Assembly (NCBI RefSeq): GCF_026625865.1
Contig: NZ_CP113067.1
Span: 1,922,001 to 1,986,000 of the forward strand
Length of the DNA stretch: 64,000 bases
Reading direction: 5' to 3'
Source of the DNA: Microbacterium sp. SL75
Lineage (GTDB): Bacteria > Actinomycetota > Actinomycetes > Actinomycetales > Microbacteriaceae
Position 1 is the first letter of the stretch. Each line of letters starts with the position of its first letter. The position numbers were made by a program, and so were the translations under genes. The notes below the pieces were generated by a model, which did no database searches, was not told the origin of the DNA, and worked only from the letters and a program-made list of their open reading frames with translations. Of the stretch, positions 44,078 to 52,724 are shown one piece after another.

Positions 44078-45213
44078 CGACACCCGCGCGGACGATCAGC
44101 ACGGTGCTCCAGGGGTGCACCGTGCTGCTCCCCGTCGACCGACGGTCGGGGGAGCTGTCGGCCGCGCTCGAGCGACACGGGGCGCGCGTGCGCGTCGCGC
44201 CGGCGCTCACGATCATCCCGCATGTCGACGACGACGAGCTGATCGCGCAGACGCGCTCGCTCGTCGCCGACCCTCCCGACGTCGTCGTGGCGACGACGGG
44301 TGTGGGGTTCCGCGCGTGGCTGGAGACAGCCGACGAGGCGGGCCTGCACGATGCGCTCGCTCCCGTGCTCGACGGCGCACGGATCGTCGCCCGTGGCCCG
44401 AAGGCGCGCGGCGCGATCCAGCAGGCCGGTTTCGAGGCCGACTGGGTCGCCGAGAGCGAGACGGCCGCCGAGCTGCGCGACTTCCTCGTGGCCGAGGGGA
44501 TCGACGGACTGCACATCGCGGTGCAGCACCACGGCTCGGGGGCCGACGGCCTCGACGAGGCGTTCGAAGCGGCCGGAGCCCGCGTGACCAGCCTCACGAT
44601 CTACCGCTGGGGGCCGCCGCCCGATCCCGAGGTCGTCGCCGCGTCTACCCAGCAGGTCGCACGCGGAGAGATCGACGCGGTGCTCTTCACCTCCGCTCCC
44701 GCTGCGCGCGAGTGGATCCTCGCGGCCGAACGGGCCGAGGCGCTCGACGGAGTGGCCTCCCGAGCCGCCCGCGGGCACGTCCTCGTCGCGGCCGTCGGGC
44801 CGATCACCGCCGGTCCCCTCCTCGAGGCGGGCATCACCCCGCTCATCCCCGACCGCGGACGTCTCGGGGCGCTCGTGCGCGCCGTAGTGACGCACTACGG
44901 CGGAGCCGACGCGGTGCTGATCCCCACGACGGTCGGGCGCCTCGGCATCCGCTCATCGGGGATCGTGCTCGACGGGGAGTTCACACCTCTGCCGCGCACC
45001 GGCGTCGAGATCCTGCGCGCGCTCGGGCGCGCGCCGGGGGCGGTGGTCTCGCGCGCCGATCTGATCGCCGCGCTGTCGAGCTCGGAGGCGAGCGGGCACG
45101 CCGTCGAGGTCGCCGTGGCCCGCACCCGCGACGCGCTCGGCGGGCTCGACCTGATCCGCACCGTCTACAAACGCGGATACCGGCTCGACGTGATCGACGA
45201 GGAGGACGCATGA
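44074..45213 (+). CDS. nnaR: Uroporphyrinogen-III synthase-like regulator with C-terminal winged helix (NnaR type)
   Basis: 379 aa. Residues 1-265 resemble HemD (TIYRWGPPPD and VLFTSAPAAREWI are typical). Residues about 285-375 form an OmpR-type winged helix: FTPLPRTGVEILRALGRAPG, ALSSSEASGHAVEVAVARTR and LDLIRTVYKRGYRLDV. This fusion is known in actinobacteria as NnaR, which acts with GlnR on nitrate/nitrite genes; whether the HemD half is enzymatic is unclear. GTG start overlapping the cysG stop. Confidence 0.88.
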   Translation: MTTPARTISTVLQGCTVLLPVDRRSGELSAALERHGARVRVAPALTIIPHVDDDELIAQTRSLVADPPDVVVATTGVGFRAWLETADEAGLHDALAPVLDGARIVARGPKARGAIQQAGFEADWVAESETAAELRDFLVAEGIDGLHIAVQHHGSGADGLDEAFEAAGARVTSLTIYRWGPPPDPEVVAASTQQVARGEIDAVLFTSAPAAREWILAAERAEALDGVASRAARGHVLVAAVGPITAGPLLEAGITPLIPDRGRLGALVRAVVTHYGGADAVLIPTTVGRLGIRSSGIVLDGEFTPLPRTGVEILRALGRAPGAVVSRADLIAALSSSEASGHAVEVAVARTRDALGGLDLIRTVYKRGYRLDVIDEEDA

Positions 45214-46022
45214 CCGCCGTACTGATCGCCTGCGCCCACGGCACGAGGTTCGAAGAGGGCCGCGTCGTCGTGCGCGAACTGCTCGAGGTGCTGCGCGCCA
45301 CCGCTCCCGCCGGCGTCGACGTGCTCGAGGCGTACGTCGACGTGCACGGTCCCTCCGTCACCGACGTCGTGGCCGAAGCTCGCGAGCGCACGGACGACAT
45401 CGTGATCGTGCCCCTGTTGCTGTCGACCGGCTACCACACCGAGGTCGACCTGGTGGAGGCCGCCGACGGACTGCCCGTCGCCCCCGCTCTCGGGCCCCAC
45501 CCGGTGCTGGCCGAGATCCTCGCCGACCGCGTCCGCGCCGCCGGGGCGGGTCCCGACGACACCGTCGTGCTCGCCGCGGCCGGCTCCACCCGCCCGGGCG
45601 CCGTGATGGACGTCGAACGCATGGCGGAGCTGATGGCGGATGCCGGTGTCACCGGCCCCGTCGTGACGGCCTACGCCGCGGCATCCGATCCCCGCATCCC
45701 GGATGCCGTGGCCGCAGCACGCGCGGACGGCCGACGCACCGTCGCCGCGAGCTACGTCCTCGCACCGGGGCACTTCTCGCGCTTGATCGAGAAGGCGCAG
45801 GCCGACCTGACCACCGCCCCGATCGGTGCGGACCCGCGCCTGGCGGCGGTGGTGTGGGAGCGATGGCGCGGTGCGCGCGTCGCCCCGGTCGCCGGGGCCG
45901 CCGGGGCAGATCCGCGCTCCTCGGACGCGCCGGCGGACGCGCCCGCCGAGCCCGACACGGCCTCGCGCGCCTGGCTCACCGCGTTGCGCAGGCTCGTCTC
46001 GGGCGCTCGCCGCCGCGCCTGA
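45210..46022 (+). CDS. Sirohydrochlorin chelatase (CbiX/SirB family)
   Basis: 270 aa, two CbiX-like repeats. The metal-binding His is in LIACAHGTRFEEG (residue 10) and GYHTEVDLVEA holds the second His of the first half; the second half has VLAAAGSTRPGAV and APGHFSRLIEKAQ. It inserts Fe2+ into sirohydrochlorin to give siroheme for NirB. The C-terminal 40 residues are Ala/Pro-rich. GGAGG lies 5 nt before the ATG; overlap of 4 nt with nnaR. Last gene of the cluster. Confidence 0.88.
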   Translation: MTAVLIACAHGTRFEEGRVVVRELLEVLRATAPAGVDVLEAYVDVHGPSVTDVVAEARERTDDIVIVPLLLSTGYHTEVDLVEAADGLPVAPALGPHPVLAEILADRVRAAGAGPDDTVVLAAAGSTRPGAVMDVERMAELMADAGVTGPVVTAYAAASDPRIPDAVAAARADGRRTVAASYVLAPGHFSRLIEKAQADLTTAPIGADPRLAAVVWERWRGARVAPVAGAAGADPRSSDAPADAPAEPDTASRAWLTALRRLVSGARRRA

Positions 46023-46062
46023 GGGGCGGGCTGAGGCGGCGCGGGTAGGGTTCCTCTCGCCC

Positions 46063-47664
46063 ATGCATCGCCTCCTCATCGCTCTCCTCGCCGCCCTCGA
46101 CGCCGTCCTGGCGACCGCCGGTGGCATCGCCGTCGTGCTCGCACCGCTCACGCTGCTGTGGGTGTTCGGCGTCGGCAACCCCGACTGGAGCGCTCTGTGG
46201 CCCGCGTCGGCCGCGATCTGGCACCTCGGCCACCTCGTGCCGGTGACCATCACCCTGCCCGACGCCTACCTCGCCGCGACCGGCATCGACCCGACGTTCG
46301 CGACTTTCACGCTGTCTCTCGCCCCCCTGGCCTTCGCGGCCTTCACCGGCCTCTTCGCCGCTCGTTCCGGCTCTCGCGCCGCAGAGGCGGGCGCCGGTCT
46401 CACCGGGTGGCTCTCGGGCTCGTTGGTCTTCGCGGCTCTCTCGGCGGGCATCGCGCTCACCTCACAGGCTTCGCTCGTGGCATCCGAAACCTGGCTCGCC
46501 ATCCTGCTGCCGACGCTGATCTTCCTCGTGCCCTCGCTCATCGGCGCCGTCGTGGGCGCCTGGCGCGTGGGCGACGACGGGCCGGTCGATGCCGTGCGCG
46601 GATGGATCGAGCGGATGCCGAGCGCCTGGGCGCCCGTTCCCGCGCTCGCGCTGCGGGGACTGGCGATCACCACTCTGGGACTCGTCTCGGTGGGCGCGGT
46701 GGTCGTGCTGGCGGGTCTCATCGCCCGCGCTTCGCAGGTGATCGGGCTGTACCAGGCCAGTAACGCCGACGGTATCGGCGCGACCGTCATCGCCCTCGGT
46801 CAGCTCTTCTACCTCCCCACGCTCGTGCTCTGGGCCACGTCGTTCGCCGCCGGGCCGGGCTTCGCCCTCGGTGCCGACACCGCGGTCACCCCGGCCGCGA
46901 CGCAGGTCGGTGCGCTCCCCGGCATCCCGGTGCTGGGCGCGGTGTCCGATTCGACCTCGTCGTGGCTGCTGCTGCTCGTGCTGCTGCCGATCGCCGTGGG
47001 CGCGTTGACGGGATGGATCCTGCGATCCCGGATGCCATCGACCACCGGCCCCGAGCCGCTGGGACCTCGGCTGGTCCTGGCCGTCGCGGTCGCGGCGCTC
47101 ACCGGCGGCATGGGTGCGCTCGCCGCCGTGGTCTCGTCGGGGTCGATCGGTCCCGGCCGCCTCGCCGCTACGGGCCCGCAGCCGGGCCCGCTCGCCCTGA
47201 CGCTCGGCCTCGAGGTGCTGGTGGGGCTTGCGATCCTGCTGCTCAGCCCGCGCTTCGGCGGGTACGAGGGCGACGACCGGTACGAGGAGCGCGACGACCG
47301 GGGCTTCTCGTTCTCCGCGCGCGAGCACACGCCCTTCGACCGCGACGAGCACTGGACCGGCCCGACCCCGACCGGCTTGCCCGCCGGCGCGGGCATCTCG
47401 CACGACGTCTGGCCGAGCTCGTACCGCGATCCGGATGCCGTGGCGACCGACACCGCGCTGGGGGTACGGGGGACCGCTCGGGGATCATCCCCTTCTTCAG
47501 CATCGCCCGTGTCTTCGCCGCCCGTTCCTGCGCCGCCCGTCTCCGAGAGCCCCGTGGCGGGCGCGAGCGGGCGCGCACCCGACGAACTCAGCGACGACGA
47601 GGTGCGTGCGCGAATCCGCGCCGCCTGGTCGGAGCACGGCGGCGAGCCCGACGACAGGCGCTGA
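46063..47664 (+). CDS. DUF6350 membrane protein, PerM-like
   Basis: 533 aa with about 8-10 hydrophobic helices in residues 1-400 and a Pro/Ser-rich hydrophilic tail of about 130 residues with repeats of PVSSPPVPAPPVSE. Typical DUF6350 features are LTLLWVFGVGNPDW near residue 35 and GLYQASNADGIGATVIALGQ. The M. tuberculosis member, PerM, is needed for cell division under stress; it too lies between sucCD and purN-purH. The ATG follows a -10-like TAGGGT by 11 nt. Confidence 0.82.
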   Translation: MHRLLIALLAALDAVLATAGGIAVVLAPLTLLWVFGVGNPDWSALWPASAAIWHLGHLVPVTITLPDAYLAATGIDPTFATFTLSLAPLAFAAFTGLFAARSGSRAAEAGAGLTGWLSGSLVFAALSAGIALTSQASLVASETWLAILLPTLIFLVPSLIGAVVGAWRVGDDGPVDAVRGWIERMPSAWAPVPALALRGLAITTLGLVSVGAVVVLAGLIARASQVIGLYQASNADGIGATVIALGQLFYLPTLVLWATSFAAGPGFALGADTAVTPAATQVGALPGIPVLGAVSDSTSSWLLLLVLLPIAVGALTGWILRSRMPSTTGPEPLGPRLVLAVAVAALTGGMGALAAVVSSGSIGPGRLAATGPQPGPLALTLGLEVLVGLAILLLSPRFGGYEGDDRYEERDDRGFSFSAREHTPFDRDEHWTGPTPTGLPAGAGISHDVWPSSYRDPDAVATDTALGVRGTARGSSPSSASPVSSPPVPAPPVSESPVAGASGRAPDELSDDEVRARIRAAWSEHGGEPDDRR

Positions 47665-47805
47665 CCGCCACGCGATCGGGCCGGCCGCCCCGGGGCGTTC
47701 GGCCCGGGCCCGACCCGCTCGGCCGGTACGGCAGGCTCCGAGCCGGCGGTCCCCGGCTGCTCTCGAGGGCCCGCGCGCGCGGACGCACCTGCGTAGACTG
47801 AGCGC

Positions 47806-48405
47806 GTGCTCACGGTCGCCGTCCTCATCTCCGGCACCGGCTCGAACCTCCGCGCCCTGCTCGAGGCGGCCTCGGCCCCCGGCTTTCCGGCGCGTGTGAT
47901 CGCGGTCGGTGCCGATCGCGAGGCCGACGGCTTCGCCCACGCCGAGCACTTCGGCATCCCGACCTTCCTCGTCCCCTTCGGTGCGTTCACCTCTCGTGAG
48001 GAGTGGGGCGCCGAGCTGGGTGCACAGCTGTCGGTGTGGAATCCCGACCTCGTCGTGCTCAGCGGCATGATGCGGCTGCTGCCGGCCGATCTCGTCGCCG
48101 CGTGGGAACCGCGCATCATCAACACCCACCCCGCGTACCTGCCGGAGTTCCCCGGGGCGCACGGGGTGCGTGACGCCCTCGCGGCGGGCGTCGAGCAGAC
48201 CGGAGCGAGCGTGATCGTCGTCGATTCCGGCGTCGATACTGGCCCGATCCTTGCGCAGGAGCGCATCCCGGTGCTCCCCGGCGACGACGAGGACTCTCTG
48301 CACGATCGCATCAAACCCGTCGAACGACGTCTGCTCATCGACGTCGTTCGACGCATCGCCGAGGGTGAGCTCGACCTCGCCGCCACGGCATCCCGAACCG
48401 CCTGA
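47806..48405 (+). CDS. purN: Phosphoribosylglycinamide formyltransferase
   Basis: 199 aa. [18 protein letters not shown] at the N-terminus (substrate phosphate-binding), [18 protein letters not shown] with the catalytic His, and [17 protein letters not shown]. Transfers formyl from 10-formyl-THF to GAR in purine synthesis. GTG start 6 nt after TAGACT (47794-47799), leaderless type. Followed by purH after a 65-nt gap containing a hairpin. Confidence 0.96.
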   Translation: MLTVAVLISGTGSNLRALLEAASAPGFPARVIAVGADREADGFAHAEHFGIPTFLVPFGAFTSREEWGAELGAQLSVWNPDLVVLSGMMRLLPADLVAAWEPRIINTHPAYLPEFPGAHGVRDALAAGVEQTGASVIVVDSGVDTGPILAQERIPVLPGDDEDSLHDRIKPVERRLLIDVVRRIAEGELDLAATASRTA

Positions 48406-48411
48406 CCCGCC

Positions 48412-48431
48412 CGACGGGCGTCGGCCCGTCG
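48412..48431 (+). terminator. Hairpin between purN and purH
   Basis: CGACGGGC-gtcg-GCCCGTCG, a perfect 8-bp stem without a T-tract. More likely a processing or attenuating structure than a full terminator, since purN-purH are usually co-transcribed. Confidence 0.5.
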
Positions 48432-48470
48432 TGCATCCGAACCCGACTCGAGACACAGGAGCCGAACGCC

Positions 48471-50081
48471 ATGGCCGGACCCCGCCACGACCCCGCCGAC
48501 TACCGCCCCCGCGACGTCGTCCCGATCCGCCGCGCGCTGGTGTCGGTGAGCGACAAGACCGGTCTGCTCGACCTCGGCGCAGCGCTCGCCGCCGCCGGTG
48601 TCGAGATCGTCTCGACCGGGGGCTCGGCGACTCTGCTGCGCGACGCCGGGTACGACGTCACCGACGTCTCGGCCGTCACGGGCTTCCCCGAGTCGCTCGA
48701 CGGGCGCGTGAAGACCCTGCACCCGAGCGTGCACGCGGGACTGCTCGCCGACCTGCGCCTGGCCTCGCACGAGGCGCAGCTCGAGGAGCTGGAGATCCGC
48801 CCCTTCGAGCTCGTGGTCGTCAACCTCTACCCGTTCGTCGAGACCGTGGCATCCGGTGCCCAGGGCGACGACGTGGTGGAGCAGATCGACATCGGCGGCC
48901 CCGCCATGGTGCGCGCGTCGGCGAAGAACCACGCGAACGTCGCCATCGTCGTCTCGCCTGAGTCGTACCCCGCCATCATCGACGCGCTGCAGGGTGAGGG
49001 CGGCACGACCCTTGCGCAGCGCCGCGAGCTCGCGGCCCGCGCGTTCTCGCACACCGCCGCCTACGACACCGCCGTGTCGACGTGGTTCGCCGAGGGCACC
49101 CTCGCCGACGACATCGATCTGCCCGCGCACCTGACGATCCAGGCCGAGCGTCTGTCGACGTTGCGCTACGGCGAGAACTCGCACCAGCGCGCCGCGATCT
49201 ACACGCGCGTCGGCGGCCACGGCATCGCCCAGGCCACGCAGCTGCAGGGCAAAGAGATGTCGTACAACAACTACGTCGACGCCGACGCGGCGCTGCGCGC
49301 CGCTTTCGACATGGTCAAGCCGGCCGTGGCGATCATCAAGCACGCGAACCCCTGCGGCATCGCGGTCGCGGCCCCCAACGCCCTCGACCCGATCGCCTCG
49401 GCGCACCTGCGCGCGCACGAGTGCGACCCCGTGTCGGCGTTCGGCGGCGTGATCGCCGCGAACCGCACGGTCACGCTCAAGATGGCAGAGAACCTGCGCG
49501 ACATCTTCACCGAGGTCGTCATCGCCCCCGATTTCGAGCCCGAGGCGCTCGAGGTGTTCAAGCTCAAGAAGAACCTGCGCGTGCTGCGCCTGCCCGCCGA
49601 CTGGCAGCAGGAGCGCATGGACGTGCGCCTCGTCTCGGGCGGACTTCTCCTGCAGGACGCGGACCGCTTCCCCGACGACATCGAGTCGGTCGCGAAGGAC
49701 TGGGAGCTCGTCTCGGGTGAGCGTCCCGCGGACGAAGACATGGAGAGCCTCATCTTCGCCTGGAAGTCGTGCCGCGCGGTGAAGTCGAACGCGATCGTGC
49801 TCGCCCAGGGGTCGGCCACCGTCGGCATCGGCATGGGCCAGGTCAACCGCGTCGACTCGTGCCGTCTCGCGGTGGAGCGCGCCGGTGACCGTGCGCGCGG
49901 CTCCATCGCGGCATCCGATGCGTTCTTCCCCTTCGCCGACGGCCCCCAGGTGCTGATCGACGCGGGCATCTCGGCCATCATCCAGCCCGGCGGTTCGGTT
50001 CGGGATGCCGAGGTCATCGACGCCGCGCGCGCCGCCGGTGTAACCATGTTCTTCACCGGGGAGCGCCACTTCTTCCACTGA
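48471..50081 (+). CDS. purH: Bifunctional AICAR transformylase/IMP cyclohydrolase
   Basis: 536 aa, full length. N-terminal IMP cyclohydrolase (MGS-like) domain with [13 protein letters not shown] and [16 protein letters not shown]-terminal AICAR formyltransferase with [24 protein letters not shown] and [12 protein letters not shown]. Catalyses the last two steps of purine synthesis. AGGAG lies 9 nt before the ATG. Confidence 0.97.
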   Translation: MAGPRHDPADYRPRDVVPIRRALVSVSDKTGLLDLGAALAAAGVEIVSTGGSATLLRDAGYDVTDVSAVTGFPESLDGRVKTLHPSVHAGLLADLRLASHEAQLEELEIRPFELVVVNLYPFVETVASGAQGDDVVEQIDIGGPAMVRASAKNHANVAIVVSPESYPAIIDALQGEGGTTLAQRRELAARAFSHTAAYDTAVSTWFAEGTLADDIDLPAHLTIQAERLSTLRYGENSHQRAAIYTRVGGHGIAQATQLQGKEMSYNNYVDADAALRAAFDMVKPAVAIIKHANPCGIAVAAPNALDPIASAHLRAHECDPVSAFGGVIAANRTVTLKMAENLRDIFTEVVIAPDFEPEALEVFKLKKNLRVLRLPADWQQERMDVRLVSGGLLLQDADRFPDDIESVAKDWELVSGERPADEDMESLIFAWKSCRAVKSNAIVLAQGSATVGIGMGQVNRVDSCRLAVERAGDRARGSIAASDAFFPFADGPQVLIDAGISAIIQPGGSVRDAEVIDAARAAGVTMFFTGERHFFH

Positions 50082-50098
50082 GACCTCTCGGTGCGTTC

Positions 50099-50130
50099 GA
50101 CGCCGTCGCAGCTTCGGCTGCGGCGGCGTC
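50099..50130 (+). terminator. purH terminator
   Basis: GACGCCGTCGCAGC-ttcg-GCTGCGGCGGCGTC, a 14-bp stem with one G:T pair and a UUCG-type tetraloop. Confidence 0.8.
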
Positions 50131-50238
50131 GTCGCGTGTGCGGGGGGCGGGTGTCGGTGCGTGTGCGGGGTGGGTTGTGGGGGTTTGGGGCGGGTGCCGG
50201 TGCGTGTTGCGGGGCGGTTGCCGGCGCGGGCTTCGGGC

Positions 50239-50282
50239 AGAAACGCGGTGCGCGCGCAGAAACGCGTGGTGCTCGTGTTTCT
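50239..50282. repeat. 44-nt palindromic element, family C copy 2
   Basis: AGAAACGCG at the left end and a CGTGTTTCT right end around the shared core cgcgcagaaacgcgtg. Same length as 85-128 and about 80% identical, with the second outer base pair changed from T:A to G:C. Confidence 0.65.
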
Positions 50283-50445
50283 GAGCGCGCACGGCGTTTA
50301 TGCGTGGTCGGGGTGGCGTGATGTGCGCTGTGGGGCGCGTTTCGCGGCGGTGGTGGACGTCATTCGCCGAAGGGCGGAGTGCGCCCCGAACGGCGGAGTG
50401 CGCCCCGAGCGGGGCTCGCGCCTGCGGTCGGGTGCGCGGCCGCGG

Positions 50446-50967
50446 TCAGGCGCTCAGTGCGACGAGCTTGGCCACCGTGTTCGCGTTGCGCGCGGTGCCC
50501 GTCACACCGAGGCGTTTCTCGAACCAGGCTGCCTGCAGCTTCGAGCCGCCGATTCCTTCGGGATACCGCACGAACACCTCGCGACCATCCAGCAACGCCT
50601 CTTCGGGGTAATCCGCCGGGACGACGATCTTTTTCTCCGGGGCCGGAGGTTCCGCGAGGAACACGGTCTGAACCCACCGACCTTCGGCCGCGCCGGCGAA
50701 CGGATTCCGAGCGTGCGCATCCGCGAGTTCGGCGTGGGTGCGCGCGATGACCGGGAGGTCGAAGCCGAACGCCGTGCGCACGGCACCGCGGATCACGCCC
50801 GCAATCTCGCCGGGGGAGCGCCCGCCGTCGTCGAGCACGATGTTGCCGGCGACTTGCAGCGTTTCGACCTCACCCAGACCCTCGGATGCCAACACCTCAC
50901 GCAGCGCGGGCATCTTCAGTGCCGTCGGTCCGCCGACGCCGCGGAGGAGGGCGACGATGCGGGGCAT
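50446..50967 (-). CDS. DUF1697 domain protein
   Basis: 173 aa. LLRGVGGPTALKMPALREVLASEG at the N-terminus, VETLQVAGNIVLDD, and ARNANTVAKLVAL at the C-terminus are the usual DUF1697 landmarks (normally LLRGINVGG...KMADLR). Function unknown; a soluble two-lobed ferredoxin-like protein. ATG 6 nt after TAAGGT, leaderless type. Confidence 0.88.
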   Translation of the reverse strand: MPRIVALLRGVGGPTALKMPALREVLASEGLGEVETLQVAGNIVLDDGGRSPGEIAGVIRGAVRTAFGFDLPVIARTHAELADAHARNPFAGAAEGRWVQTVFLAEPPAPEKKIVVPADYPEEALLDGREVFVRYPEGIGGSKLQAAWFEKRLGVTGTARNANTVAKLVALSA

Positions 50968-51152
50968 GAGGCGACCTTACGCCGTGCGAGCGCGGGCGTG
51001 GAGGACGAAAGCGCCGCCAACAACACCGCGCCGAGTGGGACACCGTGGCGCAGCGAGCCGGTTTCGTTCGCGCGCTTCTCGGAGCACGTCGGAGCCTCGC
51101 TTCGAACGGGGGCGGGGCCGAGCGTTTCTCGGCGCTCGCGCGGGCCCCGGTC

Positions 51153-52580
51153 TCAGGCGGAGTCGCGCCCGAGCGTCTCGAGCAGGCGCAACCAGACCTC
51201 GCTGACGGTCGGGTACGAGGGAACCGCGTGCCACAGACGCTTCACCGGCACCTCGCCGACGATCGCAACCGTGGCGGAGTGCAGCAGTTCGGCGATATCG
51301 GGCCCGACGAAGGTGGCGCCGATGAGAACACCCCGGTCGAGATCGACGATCGCACGGGCCTTGCCGACGTAGGCGTCGGACTGCTCGCTCGACCCGGCGA
51401 TGCTTGCGAGGTCGTAGTCGAGCACCTTCACGTTCAGGCCCTTCTGCTCCGCTTTCTGTGCGGTGAGACCGACGGATGCCACCTCGGGGTCGGTGAACGT
51501 CACCTGGGGGACCGCGTCGTGGTCGGCGGTGGCGACGTGCGCGCCCCAGGGAGCGTCGTCGACCTCGTCGCCTTTCGCCCGAGCGGCGATCACGTCGCCC
51601 GCAGCCCGGGCCTGGTACTTGCCCTGATGGGTGAGCAGGGCGCGGTGGTTGACGTCGCCTACGGCGTAGAGCCAGTCGAAACCGCGGACGAGGAGGGTGT
51701 CGTCGACGTCGAGCCAGGTGTCGGCGTCGAGGCCCACGGCATCCAGACCGAGATCGCCGGTGCGCGGAGTACGACCGACGGCGACGAGAACCTCGTCGGC
51801 GGTGACGGTGGTGCCGTCGGACAGCTCGAGCACCGCGCGCCCGTCGTCGTCGCGGCGGGCGGACGTGGCATCCGCTCCCTCTTTGATCGTGACGCCGCGG
51901 TCGCGGAGCGAGGATGCGACGAGCTCGCCGGCGAACGGCTCGTTGCCCCCGAGAAGGCCCGAGCGGGCGATGAGGGTGACGGTGGTGCCGAGGCTCTGGA
52001 ACGCGGTCGCCATTTCGGCGCCCACGACGCCGCCGCCGATGATCGCGAGAGAACCGGGGACTCGCTGCACGGCGGTGGCCTCGCGGCTGGTCCACGGCGC
52101 GATGTCGGCGAGACCCGGGATATCGGGGAGGAGTGCAGCGGAGCCGGTGCAGACGGCGACCGCATGCCGGGCGAGGAGGTCGGTCGTCGCGCCGTCTTCG
52201 GCGGTGACGCGTACGCGCTTCTCGCCGGTCAGGCGGCCGTGGCCGCGCACGAGGTCGATGCCCGCGCCCTGCAGCCACTCGACCTGACCGGAGTCGTTGT
52301 AGTCGCTGGTCATGGTGTCGCGACGGCGGAGCACCGCGTCGACATCGAGGTCGCCGGTGACGGCCTGCTTCGCGCCGTCGACGTCGCGGGCGGCGCGCAG
52401 GGCTGCGGCGCTGCGCAGAAGAGCCTTCGAGGGCATGCACGCCCAGTACGAGCACTCGCCGCCGACGAGCTCGGATTCGACGATGGCGGCGGTGAGACCG
52501 GCCTGCACGGCACGGTCGGCCACGTTCTCGCCGACGGGGCCGGCGCCGATGACGATGAGGTCGTATTCGCGTTCGCTCAT
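51153..52580 (-). CDS. Pyridine nucleotide-disulfide oxidoreductase (dihydrolipoyl dehydrogenase-like)
   Basis: 475 aa. FAD fold [21 protein letters not shown], redox pair Cys43 and Cys48 ([11 protein letters not shown], CxxxxC), NAD(P) fold [24 protein letters not shown] and the C-terminal interface [16 protein letters not shown] where the catalytic His would be expected slightly upstream (WHAVPSYP). The SYWA spacer differs from lipoamide or glutathione reductases, so the disulfide substrate is uncertain. Its promoter is a DNA-damage type (TGTCGGAG-N8-TAGCGT), arranged symmetrically with that of adaA-alkA. Confidence 0.85.
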   Translation of the reverse strand: MSEREYDLIVIGAGPVGENVADRAVQAGLTAAIVESELVGGECSYWACMPSKALLRSAAALRAARDVDGAKQAVTGDLDVDAVLRRRDTMTSDYNDSGQVEWLQGAGIDLVRGHGRLTGEKRVRVTAEDGATTDLLARHAVAVCTGSAALLPDIPGLADIAPWTSREATAVQRVPGSLAIIGGGVVGAEMATAFQSLGTTVTLIARSGLLGGNEPFAGELVASSLRDRGVTIKEGADATSARRDDDGRAVLELSDGTTVTADEVLVAVGRTPRTGDLGLDAVGLDADTWLDVDDTLLVRGFDWLYAVGDVNHRALLTHQGKYQARAAGDVIAARAKGDEVDDAPWGAHVATADHDAVPQVTFTDPEVASVGLTAQKAEQKGLNVKVLDYDLASIAGSSEQSDAYVGKARAIVDLDRGVLIGATFVGPDIAELLHSATVAIVGEVPVKRLWHAVPSYPTVSEVWLRLLETLGRDSA

Positions 52581-52587
52581 GTTCCTC

Positions 52588-52609
52588 ACGCTACCCACGA
52601 CCTCCGACA
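52588..52609 (-). promoter_or_regulatory. DNA-damage-type (PafBC-like) promoter of the disulfide reductase
   Basis: Minus strand TGTCGGAG (52609-52602), 8 nt, TAGCGT (52593-52588), 7 nt, ATG. The surrounding 15-base string CGATGTCGGAGGTCG (52612-52598) is repeated exactly, in the opposite direction, at 52693-52707. Confidence 0.65.
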
Positions 52610-52695
52610 TCGCACGGGGGTTGCGCCCAGGCCCGACGACCGGGAGGGGACGGTCGAGCCGGCCCGCACGGCCGTGTCCGATTTCCGCCAGTCGA

Positions 52696-52717
52696 TGTCG
52701 GAGGTCGATGGCAGGGT
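52696..52717 (+). promoter_or_regulatory. DNA-damage-type (PafBC-like) promoter of adaA-alkA
   Basis: TGTCGGAG (52696-52703), 8 nt, CAGGGT (52712-52717), 7 nt, ATG. The -10 is weaker than in the divergent copy (C instead of T at the first position). Confidence 0.55.
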
Positions 52718-52724
52718 GGATGCC

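Larger units (their letters stand above)
50082..50445. other. 364-nt intergenic region with terminator, G-rich tract and palindrome
   Basis: Between purH and the convergent DUF1697 gene: the purH terminator, a G-run cluster on the plus strand (50138-50215), element family C copy 2 (50239-50282) and a direct repeat of gcggagtgcgccccgaac/gcggagtgcgccccgagc around 50375-50412. No gene is supported. Confidence 0.7.

Noticed and set aside
46809..50078. Minus-strand open frame of more than 1000 codons
   Set aside because: It lies antisense to perM, purN and purH, is rich in Arg/Asp/Gly and has no domain; a typical shadow of GC-rich coding on the other strand. The same applies to long frames at 39631-42174, 60159-62627 and 54985-56871 on the minus strand and 16973-19126 on the plus strand.
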